From positions 682,001-746,000 of the forward strand of contig JAEXRH010000012.1 in the NCBI GenBank assembly GCA_023438065.1: 64,000 bases of DNA, in the 5' to 3' direction. The translations under genes and the position numbers were made by a program. This document shows, in pieces, positions 26,082-35,424 of the stretch. The stretch is from Spirochaetota bacterium (GTDB lineage: Bacteria; Spirochaetota; Spirochaetia; Treponematales; Treponemataceae). The notes under the pieces were generated by a model. The model made no database searches. It saw only the letters and a list, made by a program, of their open reading frames with translations, and was not told the DNA's origin. How positions within the stretch are numbered: position 1 is the stretch's first letter; every line of letters starts with the position of its first letter.

Positions 26082-27899
26082 TCACTGCAACCGCTCGAGA
26101 CCGGTACGGATGGTCAGGCCGGACTTCTGAAGCTTCTCCGCGATCGTCTTGAACTCGGCCATCACTTCCTTGAGCCCGTTTATCATGAGGCTCATCGCGG
26201 ATATCCCGTCGAATACCCTGCTCGCGATCATGTCGAGCTCGGTCATCGAGTTCGCTATCGACCCCGCGCCCTCGGCCATGAGGCCCGAATCGCGGGTTAC
26301 GCCCTCGGATACCTCCTTGAGCGCGTTCATGGAGCCGAGAACGTCGCGCGACTCGCGGTTCGACGTGGCCAGCCCCTTCGAGAAACCGGTCATCGTCCGC
26401 GAGACGCGCTTGATTTCCTCGGTCATCGAGGCGAACGCCGCGTCGAGCTGACCGCCCGACTCCGCCATCTCGGAGATATTCTCGATGATCTCGCCGATAG
26501 AGAGCGCGATCTCGCGGGAGCTGTCGGAGCTCGCCTCGGCGAGTTTGGTGATCTCCTCGGCGACGACGGCGAAGCCCTTACCGGCCTCCCCCGCGTGCGC
26601 TGCCTCGATGGCGGCGTTGAGGGCGAGCATGTTCGTCTGCTCGGCGATGTTCTCGATCGTCTCCGCCATGGCGTTGATCCTGGACACGCTGTCGCTGATC
26701 CGGGTGATCGACTGATAGGTCGCGGTGAACAGCGACTGCCCGCGTTCCGACGAGGTCACGAGATCCTCGACGATCCTCAGGTCGCCCGACGCCCGGTCCG
26801 ACATCTCGCCGATGTCGGCGATCATCCCGTTCACGGACGTAATAGAGCTCTCGACCATCGTCTTCTGCTCGTTGATGCTGTCGTCGAGGTGCGTGAGCCC
26901 GGAGGAAACCCGGTCCAGGGTCGTCTTCACGCCGCGAACCTGATCCTCGAGAACGGAAACCTCGTTCCTGATGCTTTCGATGAAACCGTCGACGACCTCG
27001 AAGGTCGACGCGGTGTTGTCGAGCGACGAGGAAAGGCGCGCGCCGGTCTCGATGCTCACCGAAGCCTCTCCCGCGATCTCACGCACGGTATCGCGCATCC
27101 CAAGGATAAACCGGGCAAGCGAGTCGAATCGCGCGGCGCCGCCCAGGGACTCGAGCGCGCGCTCGATATTCTCCCCGCCCTCCGACAAGCCCTCGAAGGA
27201 CTCGGCGATGATGCGGGACACGCGCGTCGCCTGCCGGGCGTAAAGCCAGGCGACGACGAGCCCGAGCAGCCAGGTAAAGAGTATGATCGCCCCCGCGACC
27301 GAGAAGGTCAGCGCGCGATACGCGACGATCGCGCTCGCGAGCGGCGGAAGCGCGGCCTCGATCTCGGCGCGGCTTCGATTTATTTTTCCGGAGAGAAGGT
27401 CGGTCGATCCGATGAAAGCGATCGCCCCTTCGCGGGCGGATTGGCCGCCCGTCGACAGCAGCGAGGGAACGGAGCCGTCCTCCCCCGCGCCCGGCCCCTC
27501 GAGGGTCGCGATCGAGTCGCGAAGCGCGCGTACGGAATCGAGGAGAAGGGCCGAATCCGCGAGAATCTCGGCGCAGGAGGCGTCGATCGAGCTGATTACG
27601 GCCGAACGATCCAGTCTCCTTTTCGCGAACGGGGAAAGGGAATCGACGCGGGAAAGACGGCGCGAAACCTCTCCCGCGGCGTCCTCCATCGCCGGGATCG
27701 ACGAGCCGAAACTCGCGGAGCCCGACCGGAACGCCTCGGCGCGAAGGTCCGAGAGGGCCACGTCGAGCGCGGTGAACGCGTCGTAGTCGGCCTGAAGGCG
27801 CATCGTCGGCGCGGTTACGAGGAGGAAAACGCCCGCGGTGCAACCCGCGAGAAAGAGGATCGCGACGGAAAAAAAGGCGTACCGTATCCCGGATTTCAT
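26082..27899 (-). CDS. Methyl-accepting chemotaxis protein with periplasmic helical sensor
   Basis: The 605 residues comprise TM1 (about 7-29), a periplasmic region of about 160 residues rich in Ser/Ala/Arg and predicted four-helix, and TM2 (about 195-220). A HAMP-like linker and a long signalling coiled coil follow. The tip motif is AEQTNMLALNAAIEAAHAGEAGKGFAVVAEEITKL in successive segments. The ligand is unknown. It is divergent from sbcD with a 47-bp spacer. Confidence 0.9.
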   Translation of the reverse strand: MKSGIRYAFFSVAILFLAGCTAGVFLLVTAPTMRLQADYDAFTALDVALSDLRAEAFRSGSASFGSSIPAMEDAAGEVSRRLSRVDSLSPFAKRRLDRSAVISSIDASCAEILADSALLLDSVRALRDSIATLEGPGAGEDGSVPSLLSTGGQSAREGAIAFIGSTDLLSGKINRSRAEIEAALPPLASAIVAYRALTFSVAGAIILFTWLLGLVVAWLYARQATRVSRIIAESFEGLSEGGENIERALESLGGAARFDSLARFILGMRDTVREIAGEASVSIETGARLSSSLDNTASTFEVVDGFIESIRNEVSVLEDQVRGVKTTLDRVSSGLTHLDDSINEQKTMVESSITSVNGMIADIGEMSDRASGDLRIVEDLVTSSERGQSLFTATYQSITRISDSVSRINAMAETIENIAEQTNMLALNAAIEAAHAGEAGKGFAVVAEEITKLAEASSDSSREIALSIGEIIENISEMAESGGQLDAAFASMTEEIKRVSRTMTGFSKGLATSNRESRDVLGSMNALKEVSEGVTRDSGLMAEGAGSIANSMTELDMIASRVFDGISAMSLMINGLKEVMAEFKTIAEKLQKSGLTIRTGLERLQ

Positions 27900-27911
27900 C
27901 TATTAAAGCCC

Positions 27912-27940
27912 TTTACAGAACATGACAATCTTTTTACAGT
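27912..27940 (+). promoter_or_regulatory. Promoter of sbcD
   Basis: TTTACA (27912-27917), a 17-nt spacer and TACAGT (27935-27940) end 6 nt before the sbcD ATG. The start point would coincide with the start codon, and no Shine-Dalgarno is visible. Confidence 0.55.
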
Positions 27941-27946
27941 GTACGT

Positions 27947-29260
27947 ATGAAATTGCTCCACACGGGTGATCTCCATCTCGGGAAAAGCCTTCATGAACAC
28001 TCCTTGATCGAGGACCAGAGAATCATGCTCGACCAGCTGGTCAGGGCGCTCCATGACGAGGAGTACGCCGCGCTCGTCGTCGCGGGAGACGTCTACGACA
28101 GGGCGGTACCGAGCGCCGAGGCCGTGGAGCTTTTCAGCTCGTTTCTCGCGCGAATCAGGCGCGAATTACCCGATCTCGACGTCTTTATCATTCCCGGCAA
28201 CCACGATTCGTCGCAACGCCTTTCGTACGCGAACGAGATTCTCCGCGAGCGGCGCATCCATATCGTCTGTTCACCGGAAGATTCGTTCATTCCCATTATA
28301 ACCGATAAAAACGGCGAAAAGCTAGCGTTGTTTTTGCTTCCGTTTCTCGCGCCGGGAACCCTGTCGCCCGAGCGCGCCCCGGTCGCGCGATCCGATTCGC
28401 GGGAGGGCGCGGCAGCTCCGCTCGAGCTCGACTTTTCGGGGTCGGAACCGGGATCGAAGGAGGACGCCGCCCGGGAGGACAGGATACTCGTCTCGCAAGC
28501 ATCCCTCGCCCGCGAGGCGTCGCGAAGATTCGCGAAAGCGCTTTCGGCCCGCGAGCTCGAGGGAATTCCCGCGATCCTCGTCGCGCACCTCTTTGCCCTT
28601 CACGGGACCGAGTCCGGCTCCGAGAGGGTTTTCCTCGGCACGGCCGAGGAGGTCGACCCCAAACTCTTCGAGCGGTTCTCCTACGTCGCGCTCGGCCACC
28701 TTCATCGACCCCAGGCGATCACCCCGCGAATGCGCTACTCGGGCTCCCCGCTCGCCTACGCCTTCGACGAGGCCGGAACGAACAAGGCGTTTCTCAAGGT
28801 CGAGATCGGGAACGCCGCGAGCGGGTTTTCCGTCGCCGTGACTGAAATACCGGTCGTGCCCTTCAGGAAGGTAACGCGCCTTTCGGGATCGTTCGCCGAT
28901 TTCTATCAGGGCACGTCCTTCGACGCGCACGCCGCGGATTATCTCGAGATCACGCTCACCGACGACGCCCTCGTCGCGAATCCCATGAATCTCCTTCGCC
29001 CCAAGTTCCCCTGGCTGCTCTCGCTCAGGCAGGGCCTGGGGCAGGACGGGAAAGCCGACAATAGAGGAGCGGACTGCGAGGGCTCGAGCGCAGGCGCATT
29101 GAACGACCGGAACGAAAGCGGGGCTCGGAACGAACCCGGGGCTCGGAACGAACCCTTGCAGGATTTTTCGCGATTCGAGGAACTGCTGTACGGATTTACC
29201 GACCAGGCGAAGCTCGAACTCTTCTCCGCCCTTCTTTCGGAGTGTCCCGATGAAACCTGA
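27947..29260 (+). CDS. sbcD: Nuclease SbcCD subunit D
   Basis: This 437-residue Mre11-type phosphoesterase works with SbcC to cleave hairpins and protein-blocked DNA ends. Metal-binding motifs are LLHTGDLHLGK (residues 3-13), VVAGDVYDRA, IPGNHDS and VALGHLHRPQ. Near the C-terminus a low-complexity insert containing GARNEP twice, encoded by an 18-bp tandem repeat, lies between the capping domain and the C-terminal SbcC-binding part. It overlaps sbcC by 11 bp. Confidence 0.94.
   Translation: MKLLHTGDLHLGKSLHEHSLIEDQRIMLDQLVRALHDEEYAALVVAGDVYDRAVPSAEAVELFSSFLARIRRELPDLDVFIIPGNHDSSQRLSYANEILRERRIHIVCSPEDSFIPIITDKNGEKLALFLLPFLAPGTLSPERAPVARSDSREGAAAPLELDFSGSEPGSKEDAAREDRILVSQASLAREASRRFAKALSARELEGIPAILVAHLFALHGTESGSERVFLGTAEEVDPKLFERFSYVALGHLHRPQAITPRMRYSGSPLAYAFDEAGTNKAFLKVEIGNAASGFSVAVTEIPVVPFRKVTRLSGSFADFYQGTSFDAHAADYLEITLTDDALVANPMNLLRPKFPWLLSLRQGLGQDGKADNRGADCEGSSAGALNDRNESGARNEPGARNEPLQDFSRFEELLYGFTDQAKLELFSALLSECPDET
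29120..29155 (+). repeat. 18-bp tandem duplication inside sbcD
   Basis: Two identical copies of GGGGCTCGGAACGAACCC stand head to tail and encode GARNEP twice. A partial, decayed copy (CCGGAACGAAAG) precedes them. The reading frame is kept. Confidence 0.9.
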
Positions 29261-32200
29261 GATCCTCGTCGTCAAGAACGTCGGCCCTTTTCAGGGCACG
29301 CATCGAATCGATTTCACCGGGCTCGGGGACATGTTCCTCGTGTACGGAAAAACGGGCGCGGGCAAAACCACCCTCTTCGACGCCATCGCGTACGCCCTCT
29401 ACGGCGAGGCGCAGGGCGAACGGAAAGGTCTCGTCAAGGAAATGCGGAGCCACTTTTCCGCGCCGGGCGACGAGAGCGCGGTGTCGCTCTCGTTCTCGCT
29501 TTCGGGCAGACGCTGGCGCATCGCGCGCACCCTCCCCTTCGAGCGTCTCGGCGCGCGCTCGGGGAAGATCCAGGCGGTAGCCGAGGAGGTCACCCTCGAG
29601 GAATGGGTTGACTCCCGCTGGAAGGACGTTTCCTCGACCAACAAATCCGAGACCGACGCGCGCATCGTCGACCTCATCGGCCTTTCCGCCGAGGAGTTCT
29701 CGAGGATCGTGATCCTCCCCCAGGGCGAGTTCGCGCGCTTTCTCCGGCTCAACTCGAACGAGCGAAAGGCCGTGCTCTCGAAGCTCTTCCCGGTCGAGCG
29801 CTACGCCCGCGTGACCGAGCGCGCCCGCGAGCGCGCCCGCGACGCCGCGGCCCTTCTCCGCGATACCGAGCAGGAGATCCTTTCCCTCCAGCAGCGATTC
29901 AACCGGCTTTCCTGGGAAAGCGATCGCGGGACGCTCGCGCTCGAGGTCACCGCGCTCAAGGAACGGCGCGACGCGCTTCGCGCGACGATCGGCGAACGGG
30001 GAGCGACGCTCGAGAAAGCGCGCGCGGCGGGCAAAAAGCGCGAGCGGGAACGCGAACTCGCCCGGCGGCTCTCCGAACTCGAGTCGGACGCGCCGAGGGT
30101 CGAAAGCCTTCGCGAGAAAGCCGCGCTCGCGAACCGCGCCGCGCCGCTCGCGGTGCGGCTCAAGGCCTGCGAGGACGCCGAGCGGAAGCTTTCCGAAAAC
30201 GCGAGCGAGCTCACCCGACTCGCCGCGAGCCTCGCCTCCGAGCGCGAACTCCTTTCCTCGCTCGAGTCGGAAACCGACCGCGCGCGCGCGCTCGAGGCCG
30301 AGAAAACGGGACTCATAGGATCTCGCGAGCGCTTGCGGGCGGCCGTTACCGTCGCGGAGGAACTCGAACGGGACACGGCGGAACACGACTCGCTCCGGAA
30401 ACGGCTTGCCGTCGCGACCGCCCGCAAAGAATCCATTGCCGACGAAATCGGCGCGCTCGCAAAAAGGCGCGCGGAGCTCGAGGGCGACCGCGAGTCGCTC
30501 GACGCGCGCAACGAGAGGGCCTCGCTCGCCCGCGAGGCGCTCGAAACGGCGCGAAGGATAAAAACCCTCGCCGAGGAGTTCGAGGCCGAGCGAAAGGCGC
30601 GCGCCGCGCACGCTGCAGCGATCGAACTCGCCGACGAAGCGCTTGCCGCCGCGAGGCGCGACGCCGATATCGCGAAGGCGGAACTCGCCGACATCGAGCG
30701 GGAAGCCGAGGAATCGGCGAACGCGAACGCCGCGGCACGGCTCGCCTCGACGCTCGAGGCAGGGCATCCCTGTCCCGTCTGCGGATCGGTCGACCATCCT
30801 TCGCCCGCGAAATCTCCCGAAGCCGCGCGCTTCTCGCACGCGGAGCGAATCGAGTCGGGAAGGCGGAGGATCGAGTCGCTCGCGTTGAAGGCGGTAAACC
30901 TCGAGAAGACCCGGGCGGCGCGCGAGGCTGACCTCGCGGGCTGCGACGCGCGGCTCGCGCGTTTCGCCGAACGACTCGCGGCCCTTCGCGGCGACAATGA
31001 CAAGGCGAACGCGGGCGCGGGCGAAACCGCGCGCGCTGGCAAAACCGAAGACGGGGCGAGTCAATCGGGTCTTTCCCTGCCGTCGGTCGAGGACGCTTCC
31101 GAGGCCGTGCGGGCGGCGGCGAAAGCGGCGCAGGACGCGCAGGACGCGCTTTCGCGATCGAGAGGCGCCTGGCGCGAGTCCGAGGACATCTCCCGGAGGC
31201 AAGACGCGCTCAAGGGCGAATCCGACGTCGCCGCGCGGGAATCCCTCGAGCTCGAGCGGCTCGTCGCGGGAAAAAAGGCCGAGATCGCGCAGAAAAAGGC
31301 GCGACTTCGCGAGGCGCTCCCGGACGGCGTCGAGTCGAAAGATCCGCAGGACGCGCTCGAGCGCTGCGAGGCAAGAATTCTCGAGATCGAGCAGGAGATC
31401 AACGCGCGCGCCGACCGGATCAGGGAAGCGCGCGACCGGACGTCCGCTTTGTCCGGAATGATCGAAACCCTCGAGAAGGCAACCGCGGCGCTCTCGGAGT
31501 CCCTCAAGGACGATACCCTTTCCCTTGACCGCGACCTTTCCGCCGCGGGATTCGCCGACCGGGCGGCGGCGCGCGACGCGGCCATCGGCGAGGATGAACG
31601 CCGCGATACGGAGCGCGCGGTCGCCGAGGCGGACGCCGCCCTCGCCGAGACGCGCGGACTCCTCGCGGACGCCCGAAGCGAGCTCGCCGGCTGGACCGGT
31701 CCCGACGAGGAAACGGTTGCAGCGGATCTCGAGCGCGACAAGACGGAACTCGAGGCCGCCGACGCCGAGCTCGAGAAAAGAGCCGCGGCCCTTACCGCGC
31801 TCGACGCCCTCAAGGAGCGGCACGACGCGCTCGAGATCGAGCGCCTCGAGCGCTCGGTCGAGGCCGGAAGGTGCGCCGCGCTCGCGAACGACCTCACCGG
31901 CAACAATCCGCTCAAGACCGCCTTCGACGCCTGGATACTCGCCATGTACCTCGAGGAGGTCACCGCGTACGCCAACGAGCGGCTCGAGCGCATGAGCGAG
32001 GGGCGTTACCGCATCAGGCTCAACGACAGCTACCGAAAGGGCAACGCGTACGCGGGCCTCGAGCTCGAGATCCTCGACGCGTACACCGGCAAGGCCCGTC
32101 CGTCGGCGACCCTCTCCGGCGGCGAAACCTTCATGGCGTCGATCAGCCTCGCGCTCGGGCTCGCCGACTCGATACAGTCGCGCGCCGGCGGCGTGCAGCT

Positions 32201-32417
32201 GGACGCGGTTTTCATCGACGAGGGCTTCGGCTCGCTCGACGAGTCGAGCCTCGAGCGCGCGATCACGATACTCGACGAGATCCGCGGAAGCCGCATGGTC
32301 GGGATCATTTCGCACGTGAGCGAGCTGCGCGGCCGGGTACCGAACCGGATCGAGGTCGTGAAGACCGCCGCGGGCTCGAGCGTACGCACGGAACTCAACG
32401 CGCAAGGAGAGATATGA
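29250..32417 (+). CDS. sbcC: Nuclease SbcCD subunit C (SMC-like ATPase)
   Basis: This is a 1,055-residue Rad50-like ATPase. The N-terminal Walker A is GKTGAGKTTLFD (about 33-44), and the Q-loop region is ILPQGEFARFL. Two long coiled coils flank the zinc hook CPVC (about 508-511). The C-terminal signature LSGGETF is at about 955, with Walker B FIDEGFGSLDESS near 988. It pairs with SbcD, whose end it overlaps. Its stop overlaps the pncB start, so sbcD-sbcC-pncB form one transcript. Very Arg/Glu/Ala-rich coiled coils reflect high GC. Confidence 0.95.
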   Translation: MKPEILVVKNVGPFQGTHRIDFTGLGDMFLVYGKTGAGKTTLFDAIAYALYGEAQGERKGLVKEMRSHFSAPGDESAVSLSFSLSGRRWRIARTLPFERLGARSGKIQAVAEEVTLEEWVDSRWKDVSSTNKSETDARIVDLIGLSAEEFSRIVILPQGEFARFLRLNSNERKAVLSKLFPVERYARVTERARERARDAAALLRDTEQEILSLQQRFNRLSWESDRGTLALEVTALKERRDALRATIGERGATLEKARAAGKKRERERELARRLSELESDAPRVESLREKAALANRAAPLAVRLKACEDAERKLSENASELTRLAASLASERELLSSLESETDRARALEAEKTGLIGSRERLRAAVTVAEELERDTAEHDSLRKRLAVATARKESIADEIGALAKRRAELEGDRESLDARNERASLAREALETARRIKTLAEEFEAERKARAAHAAAIELADEALAAARRDADIAKAELADIEREAEESANANAAARLASTLEAGHPCPVCGSVDHPSPAKSPEAARFSHAERIESGRRRIESLALKAVNLEKTRAAREADLAGCDARLARFAERLAALRGDNDKANAGAGETARAGKTEDGASQSGLSLPSVEDASEAVRAAAKAAQDAQDALSRSRGAWRESEDISRRQDALKGESDVAARESLELERLVAGKKAEIAQKKARLREALPDGVESKDPQDALERCEARILEIEQEINARADRIREARDRTSALSGMIETLEKATAALSESLKDDTLSLDRDLSAAGFADRAAARDAAIGEDERRDTERAVAEADAALAETRGLLADARSELAGWTGPDEETVAADLERDKTELEAADAELEKRAAALTALDALKERHDALEIERLERSVEAGRCAALANDLTGNNPLKTAFDAWILAMYLEEVTAYANERLERMSEGRYRIRLNDSYRKGNAYAGLELEILDAYTGKARPSATLSGGETFMASISLALGLADSIQSRAGGVQLDAVFIDEGFGSLDESSLERAITILDEIRGSRMVGIISHVSELRGRVPNRIEVVKTAAGSSVRTELNAQGEI

Positions 32418-33847
32418 TGGCGGAAAGCGCACTTTTTACCGATTTTTACGAACTCACGATGGCCCAGGGGTACTGGAAGCGAACGATGAACGGCATGTCG
32501 GTCTTCGACATGTTCTTCCGGAAACAACCCTTCTCGGGCGGATTCTCGGTGTTCGCCGGTCTCGGCCCCCTCCTCGAGACCGTCGAGAACTTCCGTTTCT
32601 CCGGCGAGGACATCGCCTGGCTCGAGACGCTCGGAACCTTCGAGCGCGGCTTCCTCGACTATCTATCCTCGTTTCGTTTCACCGGCGACATTTGGGCGAT
32701 GGACGAGGGATCGATCGTGTTCCCGAACGAGCCGCTCATCCGGGTGCACGCGCCGGTCATCGAGGCCGCGATCATCGAGGGACTCATCCTCAACGTGGTG
32801 AATTTCCAGAGCCTCATCGCGACGAAAACCGCGCGCTGCGCCCTCGCCTCAAAGGGCGGCTCGATCATGGAATTCGGCCTTCGCCGCGCTCAGGGACCCG
32901 ACGGCGCGATGAGCGCGAGCCGCGCGGCATACATCGGCGGGGCGACCGGCACGAGCAACGCCCTCGCGGGAAAGCGGTACGGCATCCCGGTCATGGGAAC
33001 GATGGCGCACTCCTGGGTCATGTCCTTCCCCTCGGAGGAAGAGGCCTTCGACGCGTACGCCAGGATCTATCTGGACAAGTCGGTGTTCCTCATCGATACC
33101 TACAACACCCTCGGCTCGGGCGTCGAGGCCGCGATAGCGGCGGGAAAGAGACTCGGTGCCGCGGGAAAGAACTTCGGCGTCAGGCTCGATTCCGGCGACA
33201 TCCAATACCTCAGCCAGGAGGTGCGAAAGCGGCTCGACGACGCGGGATGCGCGAACGCGACGATCACCGTCTCGAACGAGCTCACCGAGGAGATCATCGA
33301 GTCGCTCGTCCTTAATCGCGCGCCGATCGACGGCTGGGGAGTCGGAACCCACATGGTGACCGGCGGAAACGACGCGTCCTTCACCGGTGTATACAAGCTC
33401 GCCGCGAAAGCGGGATCCGCTGACGTCCTCGTCCCCACGATGAAACTCTCCGACAATCCCGACAAAACGACCAATCCCGGCATCAAGCAGGTCTGGCGGC
33501 TCTACGACGAGACGGGCTCGATCAAGGCCGACGTCCTCTCGCTCGAGGGAAGCCCGGTCAAGGCGGGCGTTTCCGCGCGCTATTTCCATCCGTCGAACGA
33601 CTATCAAAGCTTCGGATTCGCGGCCGCGCGCGCCGTGCCCCTCCTCTCGAAAAAGATTGACGGGGGAAAGAAAACCGTCCCGCCCGAAGCCCTCGAAACG
33701 ATCAGGGAACGCGTCCGGGTCGGTCTCGACGAGCTTGACCGAACCTACAAGCGCATCCTCAACCCGCACATCTTCAAGGTCGCCCTCACCGAGGAACTGC
33801 GTGACCTGAAGGCGCGTTTCCTCAGGGAATACGGGAAGCTCGACTGA
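32414..33847 (+). CDS. pncB: Nicotinate phosphoribosyltransferase
   Basis: This 477-residue cytoplasmic enzyme makes nicotinate mononucleotide from nicotinate and PRPP (NAD salvage). Family motifs are LFTDFYELTMAQGYW at the N-terminus, FGLRRAQGPDGAMSASRAAYIGG, GIPVMGTMAHSWVM, and the PRPP-site region VRLDSGDI. AAGGAGAG lies just before two adjacent ATGs (32414, 32417), and the first overlaps the sbcC stop. Either may serve. Confidence 0.94.
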   Translation: MMAESALFTDFYELTMAQGYWKRTMNGMSVFDMFFRKQPFSGGFSVFAGLGPLLETVENFRFSGEDIAWLETLGTFERGFLDYLSSFRFTGDIWAMDEGSIVFPNEPLIRVHAPVIEAAIIEGLILNVVNFQSLIATKTARCALASKGGSIMEFGLRRAQGPDGAMSASRAAYIGGATGTSNALAGKRYGIPVMGTMAHSWVMSFPSEEEAFDAYARIYLDKSVFLIDTYNTLGSGVEAAIAAGKRLGAAGKNFGVRLDSGDIQYLSQEVRKRLDDAGCANATITVSNELTEEIIESLVLNRAPIDGWGVGTHMVTGGNDASFTGVYKLAAKAGSADVLVPTMKLSDNPDKTTNPGIKQVWRLYDETGSIKADVLSLEGSPVKAGVSARYFHPSNDYQSFGFAAARAVPLLSKKIDGGKKTVPPEALETIRERVRVGLDELDRTYKRILNPHIFKVALTEELRDLKARFLREYGKLD

Positions 33848-33856
33848 CGGCGCGCC

Positions 33857-33885
33857 GGGGCGCGGCCGACGGACGGGCGCGCCCC
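33857..33885. repeat. 8-bp GC-rich inverted repeat after pncB
   Basis: GGGGCGCG and CGCGCCCC enclose 13 nt. No T tract follows, so it may be a weak terminator or only GC bias. Confidence 0.3.
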
Positions 33886-33955
33886 GCGATGCCGAAAACC
33901 TCCCGGCGGCGGAAAAAAACCGGAAAAAAGCGAACCGGTGACCTATACTTTAGGC

Positions 33956-35413
33956 ATGACATTCGACGATGTACAACTGGCCAGTAACCCATCCGAATCC
34001 AAGGACGCGACGCCGATGAACGATCCCGAAAAACTCCCCGATCTCATGCAATCGATCGAGGAGTTCTATCTCCCGAAACACCTCGTCAAGGCGATTTACG
34101 ATATCGGCCACATCCCGGCGCACTCGCGCGAGGGCGAGGTCGGCGTCGGATTCATCGACATCGCCGACTATACGCATCTGTCGAAGTTCCTCTCTCCGAA
34201 GGAGAACCAGACCCTCCTCAACGGGCTCTATACCGCCTTCCAGATCGTGCTCGACCGCCACGGCGGGTTCCTGAACAAGATCGAGGGAGACTCGATGATG
34301 TTCCATTTCGACGGCATCATCGACAAGCGGCTTTGGGATCTCGACCACGAGCGGCGGGTGTACTTCATCGCGCGCGAACTTTTCTATACCTGCGTCGAGA
34401 TGCAACGCGTTTGCATCCGCTTCAACCACGCCGACGACGCATTCCTCGCCGAGGACGCGAGCGAGGAGGCGAAACAGGCGCTTACCGAAGCGTTCGAGAT
34501 CATCAAGGCCCTTCGCTCGAAGGACGACATCTCCTCTACCCTCTTCGCCTTTTTCCAGATCAGGATCAGGATCGGCGCGAACATCGGCGAGGTCACGATC
34601 GGCAATTTCGGGCCCGGCGGATCGAAACACTGGGATATCATCGGGCTTCCCGTCATCAACGCGAAGCGGATGGAGTCGACCGCGCCCATCGGGGGCCTGC
34701 GGATCTCGTCGGAGTTCTTCGAAATTCTCAAGAAAAGCGGGATCGCCGACGAGTACTTCAAGGAGTTCCGCGACGAGGCGAAGCGTCTCGGGTGCGTGTA
34801 TCAGGACATCCGCTGGGACGACCTCTTCCGCTTTCGGGAGGTCGTCCTTCACGAGAAGCACAACGCTTCCTACGAAACCTACAGCGTGCAGGTCTATCCG
34901 ACCCTTCCCGAGTCGATCGCGCGCCAGGCCGAGGAACTCATCAACCACGGGAAGCAGGGAGCTCGGGAGATCGTCGAGTTCTTCCGGTATTATCGCGGAA
35001 ACCAATACGTCATCGATTACCTGGAAAGGACCCTCGAATCGCGGGGAGTGAAATTCCGCAAGGACGATATCCTCACGATGATCTCGCCGAAGATCGCGAG
35101 CGCGAAACGAGAGACGGGAATACGGCTCAAGCTCTTCAAGATCCTCAGCTACATGGACGAATATCTCGATTACGTGCAGGCGATTCCCGACGGCGCGAGC
35201 GACGCCGACTTCAGCGATTACGACGGGTACATGGGGCGCAAGCGCTCGAGCACCCTCGATTTCTACGAGAAACGGAAGAACATGATCCTGCAGAAAACCT
35301 ATTTCGTCGAGGTCGTCGTCAGGCTCGTCTACTCGAGCATCGAGGCGTCGATACTCGAATGCCAGCTAACGCACATGAGACTCGAGGAACCGAGCGAGCC
35401 CGAACCCGTTTGA
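33956..35413 (+). CDS. Soluble class III adenylate/guanylate cyclase-like protein
   Basis: This 485-residue protein has no membrane helix. A cyclase homology domain spans about residues 55-290. Metal-site motifs are FIDIADYTHLSKF and KIEGDSMMFHFDG, and a later segment RIRIGANIGEVTIGNFGPGGSKHWDIIGLPVINAKRME fits the family across several pieces. A helical C-terminal half of about 200 residues is unassigned. The start at 33956 is 6 nt after TATACT (33944-33949) and has no Shine-Dalgarno, which points to a leaderless mRNA. An upstream GTG at 33938 would lie before that box. Substrate and regulator are unknown. Confidence 0.82.
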   Translation: MTFDDVQLASNPSESKDATPMNDPEKLPDLMQSIEEFYLPKHLVKAIYDIGHIPAHSREGEVGVGFIDIADYTHLSKFLSPKENQTLLNGLYTAFQIVLDRHGGFLNKIEGDSMMFHFDGIIDKRLWDLDHERRVYFIARELFYTCVEMQRVCIRFNHADDAFLAEDASEEAKQALTEAFEIIKALRSKDDISSTLFAFFQIRIRIGANIGEVTIGNFGPGGSKHWDIIGLPVINAKRMESTAPIGGLRISSEFFEILKKSGIADEYFKEFRDEAKRLGCVYQDIRWDDLFRFREVVLHEKHNASYETYSVQVYPTLPESIARQAEELINHGKQGAREIVEFFRYYRGNQYVIDYLERTLESRGVKFRKDDILTMISPKIASAKRETGIRLKLFKILSYMDEYLDYVQAIPDGASDADFSDYDGYMGRKRSSTLDFYEKRKNMILQKTYFVEVVVRLVYSSIEASILECQLTHMRLEEPSEPEPV

Positions 35414-35424
35414 CGCGCGTCCCG

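Noticed and set aside
29196..32432. 1,078-codon open frame antisense to sbcC
   Set aside because: It mirrors the GC-rich coiled-coil gene, is Arg/Gly/Leu-rich without motifs, and sbcC on the other strand has all Rad50 motifs.
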